NCBI GenBank assembly: GCA_963922205.1
Contig: CAWUHX010000237.1
Span: 124,001-188,000, forward strand
DNA: 64,000 nt
Direction: 5' to 3'
Origin: Romanomermis culicivorax
Lineage: Eukaryota > Nematoda > Enoplea > Mermithida > Mermithidae
The position numbers and the translations under genes are program-made. The notes beneath the pieces were generated by a model. It was not told the origin of the DNA. It worked only from the letters and a program-made list of their open reading frames with translations, and did not search any database. How positions within the stretch are numbered: the first letter of the stretch is position 1; each line of letters opens with the position of its first letter. Below are positions 37,141-49,688 of the stretch, piece by piece.

Positions 37141-40100
37141 TCAATGTACGGCCGTATAAGGAGGCGGCTGTTGAGCGTAGGCCGGCGAAAAACCCGGCGG
37201 ACACGAAGGATATACTTAAAAATACGAACCCTTAGCTATGCAATCAAAAATTAATTTTCGCTGTAATTTTATTCCAACTGATTTTTTTCATGACATTTTC
37301 AGAAAGAGCCTTTGAAGATTTGACTTTTCAAAATTTTTGTATATGCAAACTATGGGTGTAGAAACGATATCAGGATACGAAATTTTGATAAGTACGCCAT
37401 CAAACAAGTGTCGTAAGGAGTGACTTTATGGAAGCACGATTGTTATTATTCAATGCATAAATCACAATTCTGAAAAACAAGTTGAGACACCCTATTTTAC
37501 ATCTCAGTTTGCTCAGAATATCTTGAAAATTAATGACTCTAAAGAGTTGAAAATGAACATGACACACCCTACAGCTACTGAGAATTTCGGACATGGATTA
37601 CACTGAGCAGCTACAAACATGTGAGTACCCGAAAATTTTTCGAGCTTGATTCAGAACATGAAATACGTACAGAATATAGTACAACCGATTCTAAAATCCA
37701 TGCATGAGCGGCAAAAGAAAACCTTATTTTTGATTCATTTGGGAGTGAAATTCGATAGTTGACCAAACTCTGATCAAGTTCGAATCAAACTAAAAAATTG
37801 GTGTCATAAAATCCTTGTAACCAAAAAATGAAGAAAGTGGTTACTGTCGTCGAAATCTTTTACGCAAAGTTACACAGAGTAGAAATTTCACTCACAAAAT
37901 TTTTACCCAATTATCAGTTGTGAATCAAAAAATTTGAGAGCATTTTTTGGAGTCACTGATCGCTAAACAGCTAAGATAGCTGCAGAGATGTCTTCGTTTT
38001 ACATTCCTGCACAATCTTCAGCCCAAGATATTCAAAGGACACTGGGACGTGAAACGGGACGTTTCAATTTAATTTCGAGAATTCTGGCTGATGTATTGTA
38101 TCATGACAGTTGTAGATTGGCCCATACAATGGAGGGTGGAAGAGCCAAATAGGAATCTCCCAGAAATCTTCGGCCGTATGGCTTGCCATTGGGCGATCTC
38201 CCGACAGGATTTTTCAATCCTGAAAATTTTTATCGAGCATCTAATGTAAAAATCAAATACTGATAAATATCAATTTTTCGATGAAAAATGCCAATTTTTG
38301 AACAAAAAATGGTAAAAAATGTCAATTTTCTCGGCGGTTCGCGCCATGAATATATTTTTTACGATTTTTACATAAAAATTTTTATTTTTGAACCGTTTCT
38401 CGAAGTCTTTCGAAATATTTTCATATATATAATAAATAATAGAAAAAAAGAAAAAATAATTTCGCTTTCGCGACATTATTTTTTCAAATGAAATTCTTGC
38501 CACTGCTACCACAACGCCAGACTCTTAGAAAACACGAAATTTGGATATTCAACATTTTTGCGCCGTATTTGCGCTAAAACACAATATTTCGAATATTCTA
38601 TTTGTGAAAATATTTTAAGAATACTTTTCGCATAAAATTACAGCAGAAACTCTCAGCCCGAAAAGTTTTTTAAAGCATTGCTAAAATTTGAACGAGAAAA
38701 GCACGAATTCAAAGTTATGTGTGTTCCTGTCCTATAGTTTAAAAGAAAATCTCAAAAATACGGAATAGCATTCGCTTTTCAGTTCTATATTATTTAGAAG
38801 CATTTCAAGGTCAAATAGGGCCAAAAGTTGCATGAAAAATTTAGTTCATTCCCCAAAATTTTGCTCCGAAAATATCGATTTAGGAATCAAGTCGAAAATC
38901 GTACTTACCCGTAGGCTGAGTCGGATATGCGGCTGGATAAGACGGCGGATAATTTGAATAATTGTCAGGTTGATCTATAACAAAAAAATTTATGAAAACA
39001 CTGCCATTTTTTGTATTTTAAACTGCGTACTAAACGGTTTTCGTGATTCGTCTTCGTAGGTGGTCATGCATATGGGGGCGCTATTTTCCCGCCTACTTTC
39101 CATAGCTTTAGTGCCGCCGAAAATGCAAACCGACAAAATGATGCCCAGGACTAATACCAATAATCTAAAATAGAAAAGAACCAACTGAGCCAATTTTGAG
39201 TGATAAAATAGCGCAAGAAAACAGATGTGCGTATATCTATGACTAATATCTTCAAAGCAAACTCGATTTGCGATTAGAATTTTCTGCATTGGTCAAAGAT
39301 TTGTCAAAAAGGAGGTTTTGTTGAGACAAAATTCAAATACTTTATATTTTCTACTTTTACTATAGCTTTTGGAACTAACTTGATAAAAATGGATGCTGAA
39401 TTCAGTACGATAAAACTGAAATGACGTGCCCTTACAGCTAAAGCTTGTATGAAATTTGAATACACAGACTTTAAGGGTTATTTAAGGCATTAACCCTCAT
39501 TCTTGACTTTAAGGGATCAACCCTCATTCTTGAATGTCACGATTTTTAAAGCCGATTTAAAATAAAGTAAATTTATGGAGAACTATACACAGTAAAGCTG
39601 AGGATTTTATTCTAAATCATGGAATTGCGATAACAAAGACTCCTGGATGGAGATGCGATTTAGGAATTTTCGGCATCCTCAAAATGACTATCATAGGGTT
39701 TAGGATAGAGGCGCTAATACAACATCACTAATTTAAATTACAACATCGATAGTGACAAATATGAAAAATTTATATAAAATTTTAAATTTCAACATTTATG
39801 TTTCATACTTATTCACAAAATTTAACGTTTATCAACCAAGCTTACTATATCTCAAATCAAAATAAAAGATATGAGCATCGCAAAGGAACCATACTAATAA
39901 TGGAGCCTCGAGTAGGGCGGGAAGCATACATGCACGTGGAGAAGGGTTTGGGGGTATAGACCTACAGCAGATTCTTGCTGACCCCCCGCAGAATCGACCC
40001 CACAATCGAGAAGACGATGAAGTAAAATGGGCAAGTGAGAAGTGAAAGTCAACATAATAATGAAAATGATGATGTAGTTAAAAGATTTTTCTAAACAATG

Positions 40101-43100
40101 CAAACTTGATTCCCAAGAACATTAAAACTATGAAAAGAGCTGACCAAGCAACACATATTCGACTAATATAGATTGAAGAATATGTTGCTTGAAGGTTAAA
40201 AGACCTTTCTTTTCACATACCAGAAAGTAGTCTGACCAGTTGAGGAGGGGTAAACAAATTTTTGTGGTGGGGTCTAAAAATTCTCAAAATTGGGGGACGG
40301 GGTCCCCAAAATTTGAGTAGAAAAGTCGAAAATTTTCCCAAAAAAAGACTAAAAAACTATTTTTTCCCAATTTTTTCGAGTTGGAGGTCCCAACATTCGA
40401 GTATAGGGTTCGACTAAGTTGGGGTGGGGAGTCCCCCAATCCCCCCCCCCCAAATAAGGGTAAGACTTTTCGTTATCAAGAAAGAAAAATTCATATCTCA
40501 CCCCTATCGAGGCTGACCCACCAGAATTTCTATATGCTGTGCATGTATGGTGGGGAGCAGTCACATTTTCATCAGGTGGGATCAACGGTCGTCCGAGATT
40601 TTAGAGTGGGGAGTCGGGAACATTGGGGGAAAAATTTAGATTTTAAGACTAAGAAATGCGAAGACATGTTCAAATATTGTCATTGTTGTCTAAAAAAGCA
40701 TAAAAATTGACTTTTTGACCTTTTAAGTTCAAGAATGGGGGATGAGTCCCAATCAAGATGTGAACGCAAATGCAAGGCAGGGTTTTTTAAGCACAAGTCC
40801 CATTAGCACTGTTAATAAAAAATATTTCATTACCATAGCACAATGAGCACGGTTGACAAATAATATTTCGTTGGTCCGAAACTAACGTCTGAGTTTGACG
40901 ATTCTAATAGCCTGCTTTCATTGTATTACCGATTTATTAAATCATGCTTAATGTTGGTACTCTCAAAAGGAATTTGAAAGGTAAAGAAAGCATTCAAAAT
41001 AAATATTTTCAATTTATCGAAGTTATTGGATAAATGTTAGACAATGACAATTTTTGATTTTTTACCAAATTTGTTGAACTTTTTATATCTAATTTTCTTC
41101 TCGAACTTTTCTTAAAAATTTCTCAATTTCAGTCAATAAAGAGGAAATTCAAATATCTGCCTTGCTTTTCACATTTTAACACTCAAAAACTAAACAATTT
41201 TCTATGCTAATTCCCGTTTAAGGGAAAAAACTTACGCATTTTGATCGAAAATGATTATGAAATAATCCCTGATTGTATTAGAAAACGAAGATGCCACAAA
41301 AAGTGTTGCCGACGCCATTAGCAGCCAAGCGGGCATCGCCAATAAGTCCCAGAAATTTCCCAGAATAATTTCTTGCAAAATGACCAGAATAGCCAAAAAT
41401 AACCTCAAAAAGAGGGAAAAACTTGTAATTCGCAAGGTGAAAATTTTCTAATTAACTAGCGCTAATGAAGTCGTTCTACATCAAAAATTCAACTCACAAG
41501 GTGTGCCACCAATGCCAGCCGCGGTGCGAACCGCTACGAACGTAAGTGCTGGGCACTCGGCAACAGGACAATTCGCAGCATTGCTCGTGAGGCATACATT
41601 CGAAGATCACTTCGCGCACGGCCGTGTTGTCGTCGTCGTACTTCAAATTCCAATTGGACGTCGAACCGTCGACTTCGAAAATGCACGTTTTACGACCCTT
41701 CAAAAAATGGCCAAAATAGCTCAGCTTGAGACGGAGAAAAAATCCAAAATGTAGATTTTAATCGAGGATCTAATGTAAGAATCAAGAATATAAGCAACTC
41801 TTTTGAGTTTATGTTCAATTGTGAAAAAGTGAAAAATTTTCAGGTTCTCACAATATTTCAAACATTGAATTTCTCGAACCAAAAATCTAAAAATTTAACG
41901 CAAAAATGTAATGACTTAAAATAGGTACCGGAATTGAATTTATAATTTGGAATTCCGAATACTGTCTTGATTCACTCCTTTAAATGTTGTTTTGCTTATT
42001 GCCACTGATCAAATTTTTCCGAGGAATTATTCTAAAATTCCTTTTTCTTGGCTATTGTGACGTCAGGGTTTAGGATTTTTAATGTTTTAGGGGGAAGTTA
42101 AGATGTAATTAAATCTCATATTTTTCGAAATTTTCATGTCGTGGAATTCTTAAAAAATAACCCGTTCGACTGATAAAGTAAACTAATCTGGCAAAAGAAT
42201 TGATTCCATATTTTATGTAAAGTTTTTCAAAAATTTAGCGATTTCGTGACGTTCAAATTATTATTTTTTTTCCTAATTAATGCTTAAGTTGTAGGAACGT
42301 GAAATCATGCCGATACGTGTTCTACTGGCACAACCACGGAAAATTCTGGAATTTACGTTTCCCTCCTCCACTATTTCATTTTAAAAATATCAGACAATGT
42401 CAAGCAACATGATCAAAAATTTTTCGAACTTTTTTCTTCTTCCCAATACAAAACAGATCCTTGAAAATTCTGAACGTCTCAAAATCAAATTTTCACCTAT
42501 ACTCACTTTTTCTGGTTGAACCAACATCAGAAAATATAATTTTAATCTCAAATGCCCAAAGTGAATGGCGCTCAGAGTTATCAATGGGATACGAGTCAGC
42601 CGAGTTTGTTATGGGTATGGGTGGGGTTATATATAGGTTGCCTAAAATTTAGGAGGGGGCGGATCAATGAGGAAAAAAGTTGGGAATTTTGGCCTAAAAA
42701 GTCGAGAAACTGCACAAAAATAGAAAGTCGTTGTCTATATTCTTGGAAAACATATCTATAGCGCCGCCAAAGAGCTGAAAAATTTACATTTTAGATTAAT
42801 TTTTTTCTCGAAAATGAAAATTTTCCACAAAAAGATAGACATTTTGCAGTTTTTTATCCCACAATTAACAATTATTGTCATATGACTGGTAAATTTTGAT
42901 GCATTTATAGGGATTTTTGTTGATTAATTTGCAAAAAAAAATTTTCAGTCCTCCGAAAATTGAAATATCATTAGGGCTACCAGGAAATATCAAAAGTTAA
43001 AATTGATGGAAAACTGCAAAGTTTCGGTTGATTATTTACTTTTTGAATTTTAGCTTCCTGTTTCCAGATCGAAATTGATACGACTAAACTTTTAAAAAAT

Positions 43101-44209
43101 TGCTGATAGCTAGTTCAGGGCAATATCGAATCATCCAGTGCACGCTTTTTTGGCAATCTGGTTTTTTAATCGTTTGAATATCATCAATTTTGATTTAGTA
43201 TTTGTATCATGATCTAACCTATCCCATACTGTGACTTGAAAATTTAATTTTTTCTCAATTTTTGGTAAATTACAGACTGGATAAATATAAGACTCAATAA
43301 TGCATAAAATATCTCAAATATCTCAATAATGCATAAAAGAAGCATCTGTGGGAGACTTCATTGAACGAAGAATAACTTATTTGACGAGGGAAACTTTAAT
43401 CTCTCGCCAATTGGCGAAACAGACCGTTTGGAATAATCAACGAGCCTTGGTACCAAAAAGCATTATAAACGAATTTTGTGCCACGATAATAATTTGAGCA
43501 AAAAAAGAGCTCGGAATTTCGATAAACTTTCTTGCATCAAATGTGTCTGAGAAATGAAATTAGCATTTTGAAGTTAATAGAGACGCTGTGCTGAAAACAA
43601 TAAAATACCAAAACAATTTTAAGAAAAAAATTTTTGTTTCGGAAAACTTTCTACGCGCATTCGTAAGGATTTCGAGAGTCGGTCATGTAGAATCTCAAAA
43701 ATCGACCAGAAAGCCATCCTTACCCCCGTCGGATTATAATAACGCGAACCGTACCAATAATTTCGTCCGCCGTAAAACGTGTTGTACCTTCCGACCGCTT
43801 TGCCCATCTTGTAGCCCACGTAGCCGCCGGCCAAAGCGCCTAACGTTCCGGCGATGGCCGCCTTTTTATTCGAACTCAAACCGCTGTAGCGCGAATGACC
43901 GGCGTTGCGAGCCCATTTGTGAGCGCCGTAGCCGCCCAAAGCGCCGGCACCGAGGCCGACGGCCGGCGCTTTCCACGACGTTCCGCCGCCGCCTCTGTTT
44001 TGCAAATTGGTAGGCGGCCGAGGCATGCTGGCCGGTTTCCGCAAACCGGTGGCCTGGTGACCGCGATTGGTGAATGTATTTTTGATTTTGCTCAGAATAC
44101 TGGTGCCGCGCGACGGCGAACTACCGATGCCGCCGCCTTTTTTTGAATAGACGTCAGTGGTCGAAGATAATAAAGTAAAAAGGAGAACAGTCGCGTAAAA
44201 TTTCCACAT
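37141..44209 (-). CDS. CX-module membrane protein, six exons, nematode-type
   Basis: Predicted exons (minus strand): 44209-43724, 41724-41498, 41403-41236, 39164-39031, 38974-38909, 37214-37141. All junctions are GT..AG with matching phases (0, 2, 2, 1, 1), closing a 1,155-base frame of about 384 residues. Start: MWKFYATVLLFTLLSS is a clear signal peptide. Residues about 25-160 are Gly/Arg/Ser/Tyr-rich low complexity with a glycine-zipper-like hydrophobic stretch (AGTLGALAGGYVGYKMG). Exon 2 carries the CX module: TCIFEVDG, then EVIFECMPHEQCCELSCC. Exon 3 has one hydrophobic segment (LFLAILVILQEIILG plus a second half LLMASATLFVAS). Exon 4 has another (LLVLVLGIILSVCIFGG). The tail is Pro/Tyr-rich (NYPPSYPAAYP, QPPPYTAVH) with PPxY motifs that bind WW domains. 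CX proteins are nematode-specific membrane proteins of largely unknown role. Confidence 0.78.
37215..38908 (-). other. Intron 5 of the CX-module gene
   Basis: AT-rich. On the opposite strand, 37988-38152 is a 54-codon frame starting MSSFYIPAQSSAQDIQ with exon-like composition, ending in TAG. It has no recognisable motif and I treat it as a possible unannotated small ORF or a relic. Confidence 0.3.
37988..38152 (+). CDS. Possible 54-residue ORF inside an intron of the CX gene
   Basis: ATG at 37988 to TAG at 38150-38152. The composition is more balanced and GC-richer than its surroundings, and the reading is free of low-complexity sequence (segments QDIQRTLGRETGRFNLI and ILADVLYHDSC). No domain is recognised, no splice sites are obvious and nothing supports expression. 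It could equally be a remnant exon of a decayed gene or transposon. Confidence 0.2.
   Translation: MSSFYIPAQSSAQDIQRTLGRETGRFNLISRILADVLYHDSCRLAHTMEGGRAK
39165..41235 (-). other. Intron 3 of the CX-module gene
   Basis: 2.1 kb, AT-rich, with a G- and C-run-containing patch at about 40,230-40,760 (C run ending near 40,451) whose open frames on both strands reflect composition. No exon is supported. Confidence 0.4.
41725..43723 (-). other. Intron 1 of the CX-module gene
   Basis: 2 kb, AT-rich. A 60-base GC-richer island at about 42,295-42,360 is open in several frames; its plus-strand reading CRYVFYWHNHGKFWNL looks protein-like. It has no partner exon on the plus strand, and the flanking CX exons join in phase without it. 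Confidence 0.35.
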
Positions 44210-44222
44210 TTTCTGAATGTGT
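44207..44222 (-). promoter_or_regulatory. Possible trans-splice acceptor at the CX gene start
   Basis: On the minus strand ACATTCAG lies four bases before the ATG at 44209. This is consistent with spliced-leader addition directly upstream of the start codon and supports that start over in-frame ATGs further upstream (44293 and 44233). Confidence 0.45.
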
Positions 44223-45525
44223 GCGATTGGCATGAAAAAATTTAATAACGATTGGAAAAGTTTCTTTGACGAAGAGCAGTAGAAAAGATACACTGAAAAT
44301 AAGATTTTAAATTTGAAAATTTTTTAAATTCTCATTTTAAATTTCGATATCTGTGTGTGTTGTTCAGATCCACACAGTGCGGAAATGACTCAATTTTCTT
44401 TTTTTTTCCCATTCCGAGTTGAAATCATCCACAAAATTTTTTCCCATTCTGAGTTGAAATCATGTAAAAATGTGTGAAATAAGCGAAAATTCAAATGTCC
44501 ACTAGAGTCTTGAGAAATCAAACCCATGTGTTAACATCAATTTAGGATTATTGAGCAAAAAATAATTGTCGGCTGACACTTCTGCGATTAGAGCTGAAGA
44601 TTTTGGCTCGTCACTCGTGCTGGTAAATTTATGGATTTTGAAAGCACGAAAGTGAACCTTTTCAACACTCAGGCCCGTACTCAGGAATTTTTTCGGGAGG
44701 GGAATCCCAAATTTTTTTAACATGGACGAAACTCGACCTGGTGACGTCGCGTGGCTACCGAATGTCGGGCTGAGAGGTTCGGGACGGCACGCCTGAGCGC
44801 CCCTGGTGGGATCGGAGAAGAAGCTCCATGAAAATATAGATTTTTAGCTACTTTAGACCCGAAAAATCTCTAAAAATGGATAGTTAAAACAGATAATTTA
44901 GACTACTCATGATCAAAATTTATTTGCATTGGTACTAAACTACGAATGAAATCGTCTATTCAAATTTAATGAAGCGATATTCGTCTATCACAGCATTACA
45001 CTCTGATAATGAGACGGAAAATTGCAAGCAAGAGAATGCTTAAAAGAATCAATCAAACTATCAATTTCTTACAAAATCTTAACAAAATACCCAAGATTAC
45101 AGATTGAAAAATTAGATGAGTGGGATATTTTGTAAATGTTCTGCAATATTGAAGAATGCATTCTAGCGATAAATTTCAATATTCTTGGTTTAGATTTTCA
45201 GTTAAAGAATGATGGTATTAAATAGGGTTCAGCCGGATCCCAATCCCAACCGGCATTAGGCAATCCCGATCACGAAAAAAATGGTTGGGATTAGGATTTC
45301 CTTGCACATGTTTATGAATGGATATGAAGCGTATAATGTACTCCATTTCAACGTTTGTAAATGATCGCTCAAACATTTCAGTATGAAATTTCTCATTATA
45401 TGTATATAATCAGGTGACAATGAGCTAATCTAATTAGATTCTGTTGATTTTAGAATGAGATCGCATCACTTGATAACGAATTTCTCTTTTCATCTAAATA
45501 CAATAGTGAATACCAGTCCCCTATT
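44223..45525. other. Upstream region of the CX gene
   Basis: AT-rich. At about 44,672-44,830 is a GC-richer block that begins CAGGCCCGTACTCAGG and has G- and C-rich ends, probably part of a DNA-transposon relic; the matching end was not found. No gene is supported. Confidence 0.35.
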
Positions 45526-47919
45526 CAGTGTTTTTTTGCCGGAGACAAATGAAAATTTTTGGGGGCAAACGAAATTGAGGTAGTCACATGTACATGTACA
45601 AACGGTACTATCCCCATTTAGGGAAGAAAATTTTGGGGATCAGATACGAGAAAGACGCATTTTGGTGCATTTTAGAAGGTCATAGTCTCAAAATTTTCCG
45701 GCACTACGTGCCGGTTGTCACTTTAATAATAATTATGTATTGCCTACCTCAGACGCGGCTTTCAGAATGCCTACCCTCCCCTATCATTTAATGTATAATA
45801 GTTTTCATCATGTCAAAAGTATTATCTCATGTTTTAAGTGGTAATCTTCAATATTTTAGCTTGATATTTAATGAAGATTCGCAGGTTTTCATTGGAAAAT
45901 TTTTTGAGAAAGATCAATATGTCAAGTCTGTAAACTTTTTGAAGCAATTATTCCTTTCTTAACGTGAAATCCATTCGGAAGCTTCATAGAAGTAGTTGTT
46001 AGAAATTTCTTCTCTCCCACTCATACCTTTTCGGTCAATTTCACGAGAGTTAACGAATAAATTACTGGTTTAAAAATTTTTCAAATGATAAAATTCTATA
46101 AATTACGACTTTTGAACACTAAATTCGAATCTAATTCTTGAAATAAATGTTTGGAAAATTGATTTTCCAGCGTCGCCGAAGGTCAATAGACAAAAAAATT
46201 CCATTTTTTGGGCTTTCACTTGTCATCATAGAGGACTTGACCATCGATTCATCATCTAATGCAAATCCATTATGCTATTGGATAGTTTTCTAGAAAATTT
46301 CTATTTTTTTCCTCGATTTTGATGAAATTTTTTTCGTGGTTATAAATAAAATTTAAAAATTAGACTGATTTGGCTATTAGTCTTTGGCCATGACGTAGAG
46401 GAATGCAGGTTACTTATTTATACCTATTTTTGTTCTGTACAAATTGTACAAATGAAATATTGGCTGCCGTTTGTACACGTGCAAATGGGTTATGTACAAA
46501 AAACCCTGCCCTAGACTCAATTCAAGAACTGTAAATAAAAACCATATGTTCGGGAAATGTTTTCATTGAATTAAATCAGCATATGTAGCTGATTTTAAAA
46601 AAATTACATCGGATTATTCTTTGACGAGCTTAAATTTTTTAGTATTCAAATTAGTTTTCTGCAAATCTTTACCAAAGACAAGAAGTGTGCGGATATCTGG
46701 CACAAGTGTTTACACAGTAATTATCCTAAAACCCGATATGAGGAGAATTTTACCAAAGCAGGCAATCATCCATTAACGTTCTCAGGTGAAATCTTCTGTT
46801 TGCAAAGTCCAAGGGAACGTCTCTAAAACGTCTAAAAATCAAGGAAATTAAATGTTTGACCAGCCAAAAATTTTGTGCCAATTGTCACAAACCCTCAAAA
46901 TTTTTTGTGACACTCCAAATTTTTTATTGCCAAACAGGGTCTTTTTGTACATGACACATTTGCACATGTACAAACGACAGCCAATATTTCATTTGTACAA
47001 TTTGTACATAGCAAAAATAGATATAAATAAGTAACCTGTGTTGCTCTATGTCACGGCCAAAGACTAATAACCAAATCAGTGTAATTTTCAAATTTTATTT
47101 ATAACTACAAAAAAAAATTTATTAAAATTGAGCAAAAAATTGAAATTTTCGAGTTTCAAGTCTAATTTACAAGCATTGTGGAACAATTTGTCTAAAAAAC
47201 TATCCAATAGCATAAGGATTTTGAATTAGATGATAAACCGATGGTTAAGTCCTTCATGATGAGAAGTGAAAACCCAAAAAGATGTTCCTGATTCCGGCGC
47301 CAAGCACTGGAAAACTTTTTGTGTATTGACATTCGGCGACGCTGGAAAATCAATTTTCCAAACATTTATTTCAAGAATTAGATTCGAATTTAGTGTTCAA
47401 AAGCCGTAATTTTTAGAATAGTATTATTTGAAAATTTTTTAAACCAGTAATTTATTCGTTAACTCTCATGAATTTGGCCGAAAAGATATGAGTGGAAAAG
47501 TAGAAATTTCCGAAAACTTCTTTCATGAAGTTTCCGAAAGGAATAATCGCTTCAAAAAGTTTACAGAATTGACGTATTGGTCTTTCTCAAGAAATGTTCC
47601 AGTGAAAAACTTTGAATCTTCATTAAATATCAAGATAAAATATTGAAGATTACCGCTTAAAACATGAGATAATATGTTTGAGATGGGTGAAGGTAGACAT
47701 TCTGAATGCCGCGTCTGAGCTAGGTGATACATAATAATGATTAGTAAAGTAATTTTGAGGTTATGAACTTCTAAAATGCACCAAAATGCATATTTTCTGT
47801 ACCTTATCCCCAAAATTTTCTTCTCTGAATGGGGAAAGAGCCGTTTGTACCAATACAAATGACTACCTCAATTTCGTTTGCCCCAAAATATTTTTACTTG
47901 CCTCCGGCAAAAAAAACTG
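45526..47919. mobile_element. 2.4-kb foldback element with ~1-kb inverted arms
   Basis: Left tip CAGTGTTTTTTTGCCGGAG at 45526 and right tip complement CAGTTTTTTTTGCCGGAG ending at 47919. The arms, about 45526-46510 and 46935-47919, match over nearly their whole length: the 45,590-45,780 block reappears inverted at 47,690-47,860, and the GTACAAATTGTACAAATGAAA region at 46,430 reappears at 47,000. The ~424-base loop contains a fragment of the GTGCC-palindrome family (about 46,800-46,930). A hairpin CCGGCACTACGTGCCGG lies at about 45,698. The flanks do not show a matching TSD. No protein is encoded. Confidence 0.75.
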
Positions 47920-49688
47920 GTGCCAAAAAGCATACTTTGGCACAAAAAAACACTGCTCAGCCCCTCACTTATCATCGTTGAGGCCTTGGCTAATTTTAAC
48001 AATACGGTAAGTAACCAAAATTGCTTGAAGTTGTGTTTTCCTTGTTGGTGGTTGCTCAAAAGTACAGAATTAGTTTGGTTTTTAGGGCGGTCGGAGTGGA
48101 ATGGTGAATGGCGAGGTCAAAAAGAACTTGGAGGGGGGGCTTAGGCTTAGGCTTAGGATTTTGGTAGAAAGGTATGATTACTGTAATTTCCATGAAAAAT
48201 TTTCAAATTTTTTTTTAATTTTTTTTGGAAATTACTGTTTTCCGCCCTTTTTTTCCAAAATTTTTTTAAAGTTTTTGATTTGAAACATTGAAAAATGGGG
48301 GTTTTTGGTAAAAAGTCGAACTTACCGTATTGTAAATTTCTGCCGAAGCCTTAAAGGCTGATTTTTCATGCAATTTAAAGTCATTATACTATTGGATAGT
48401 TTGCTGGAAAATTTTTTCTTCAATGCTAGTAACATAGACTTAACTCTTACAAATATATAATGTGATTGGGATGATATACTAAATTTTTTGAAAAACCTTG
48501 ATGAATTAACGGCTCTAAAAACATCGGAATGTTTGAAACAGCTTAAAAACACTGAATAAAGCGTCTATGAGCGTTTTAAAGCGAAAAAACGACTAGGGGA
48601 AAATTGGAAAAAAAATTTTGACTTGGGTAAATGAGAAAAAGGCCGGCGGAAAAAAAAACAGCTTATCGCTGTGCACTGTTTTTTCCCAACAACGAACTTT
48701 TTTCCACAAATGTGGAAAGAGGTCAAATTTTTTTCCACACGTGGAAAATTTTTTTAACAGACAAGTTTTCGTCTTTAAATCCTCGTTTTTCGCTTGAAAT
48801 GCTCATAAACGTTTTGTTTAAGTGTTTTTGAGCTTTTAATAGTATCCTGACAATCATTGTGAACATATATCTCAAAAATTAGATTTAAATTTTGAGTTCA
48901 TAAATATCAATTTCTAGAAATTTATCATTCGAAAATTTTAAAGCCACCAATTTTTTCATAACTTTTCATAAATTTCGCCGAAAAGCTATAAGTCAGAAGC
49001 GTAGAAATTTCCCGAAAATACTTCCATGAAGCTTTTGAATTGAATTTACGTTAAAAAAGGAACAAACGCTTCAAAAAGTTGAGAAAGTTGACGTGTTGAT
49101 CTTTCTCAAAAAATCTATGAAGAAAAAAGACGGATCTTAATTAAATAAAAGATATATAATATTCAAGATTGTCAATTAAGCATTAAATAATACGTTTAAG
49201 ATGACGAAAACTATTAAAGACTATAAATAGTTATTAAAGATTAAATTAGGATGTCTTGTCTATAATTGTTTTCTCTTGAAAAAAGCTAAGTCGAAAGTCA
49301 CTTCACGTAGACTTTTGGTTGAATAATTGTACCAAAAAAGTCAATTTATTTCTTTGAATCAATCACCAAAAAAAATATAAGTTTCGGTTCTCAATCCAAC
49401 TGAATGAACAGAGGAAGTAAAGTTAACAATTTCTATTAAGAAAGAAAGAAGAAAGAGCGAAAAATTTATTTTCCGAACGGAGAGAAAAAGAACAAAAACA
49501 CATGTTAGTCTAGAAAAAGAAATGCAACAAACATCGAGATTATTGGTTATTAATGCTGTAAGTACGAAATAAAGAACAATGTGAAACTGTATTCTCTAGC
49601 CGGTCATTGATAATCTCAAAGTCTGTTGCGATAATAGAAATGAATTATTCGAATAGAATCTGCTCATGTTCGAGACAAAGGAAAGTAG
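47920..49688. other. Repeat-rich intergenic DNA
   Basis: 47920-47955 is a stray tip of the GTGCC-palindrome family. 48138-48157 holds three TTAGGC units. 48674-48765 is an element end of the same layout but with TTTCCAC/GTGGAAA palindromes (ACTGTTTTTTCCC tip). The remainder is AT-rich with no gene supported. Confidence 0.45.
48138..48157 (+). repeat. Short interstitial TTAGGC run
   Basis: GGCTTAGGCTTAGGCTTAGG contains three consecutive units of TTAGGC, the telomere repeat of many nematodes. A degenerate relative (GGCTCAGGCTCAGGCTTAG) is at 52168-52186. It is too short to prove a telomeric origin. Confidence 0.6.

Noticed and set aside
42295..42360. GC-richer island reading CRYVFYWHNHGKFWNL on the plus strand
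   Set aside because: Open in several frames, no partner exons on the plus strand, and the CX exons join in phase without it.
43588..44146. Plus-strand open frames opposite exon 1 of the CX gene
   Set aside because: Antisense shadows of the Gly/Arg-rich coding exon.
45518..47963. Target-site duplication around the 2.4-kb foldback
   Set aside because: The flanks (CCCCTATT and GTGCCAAA or CTCAGCCC) do not match at any plausible boundary.
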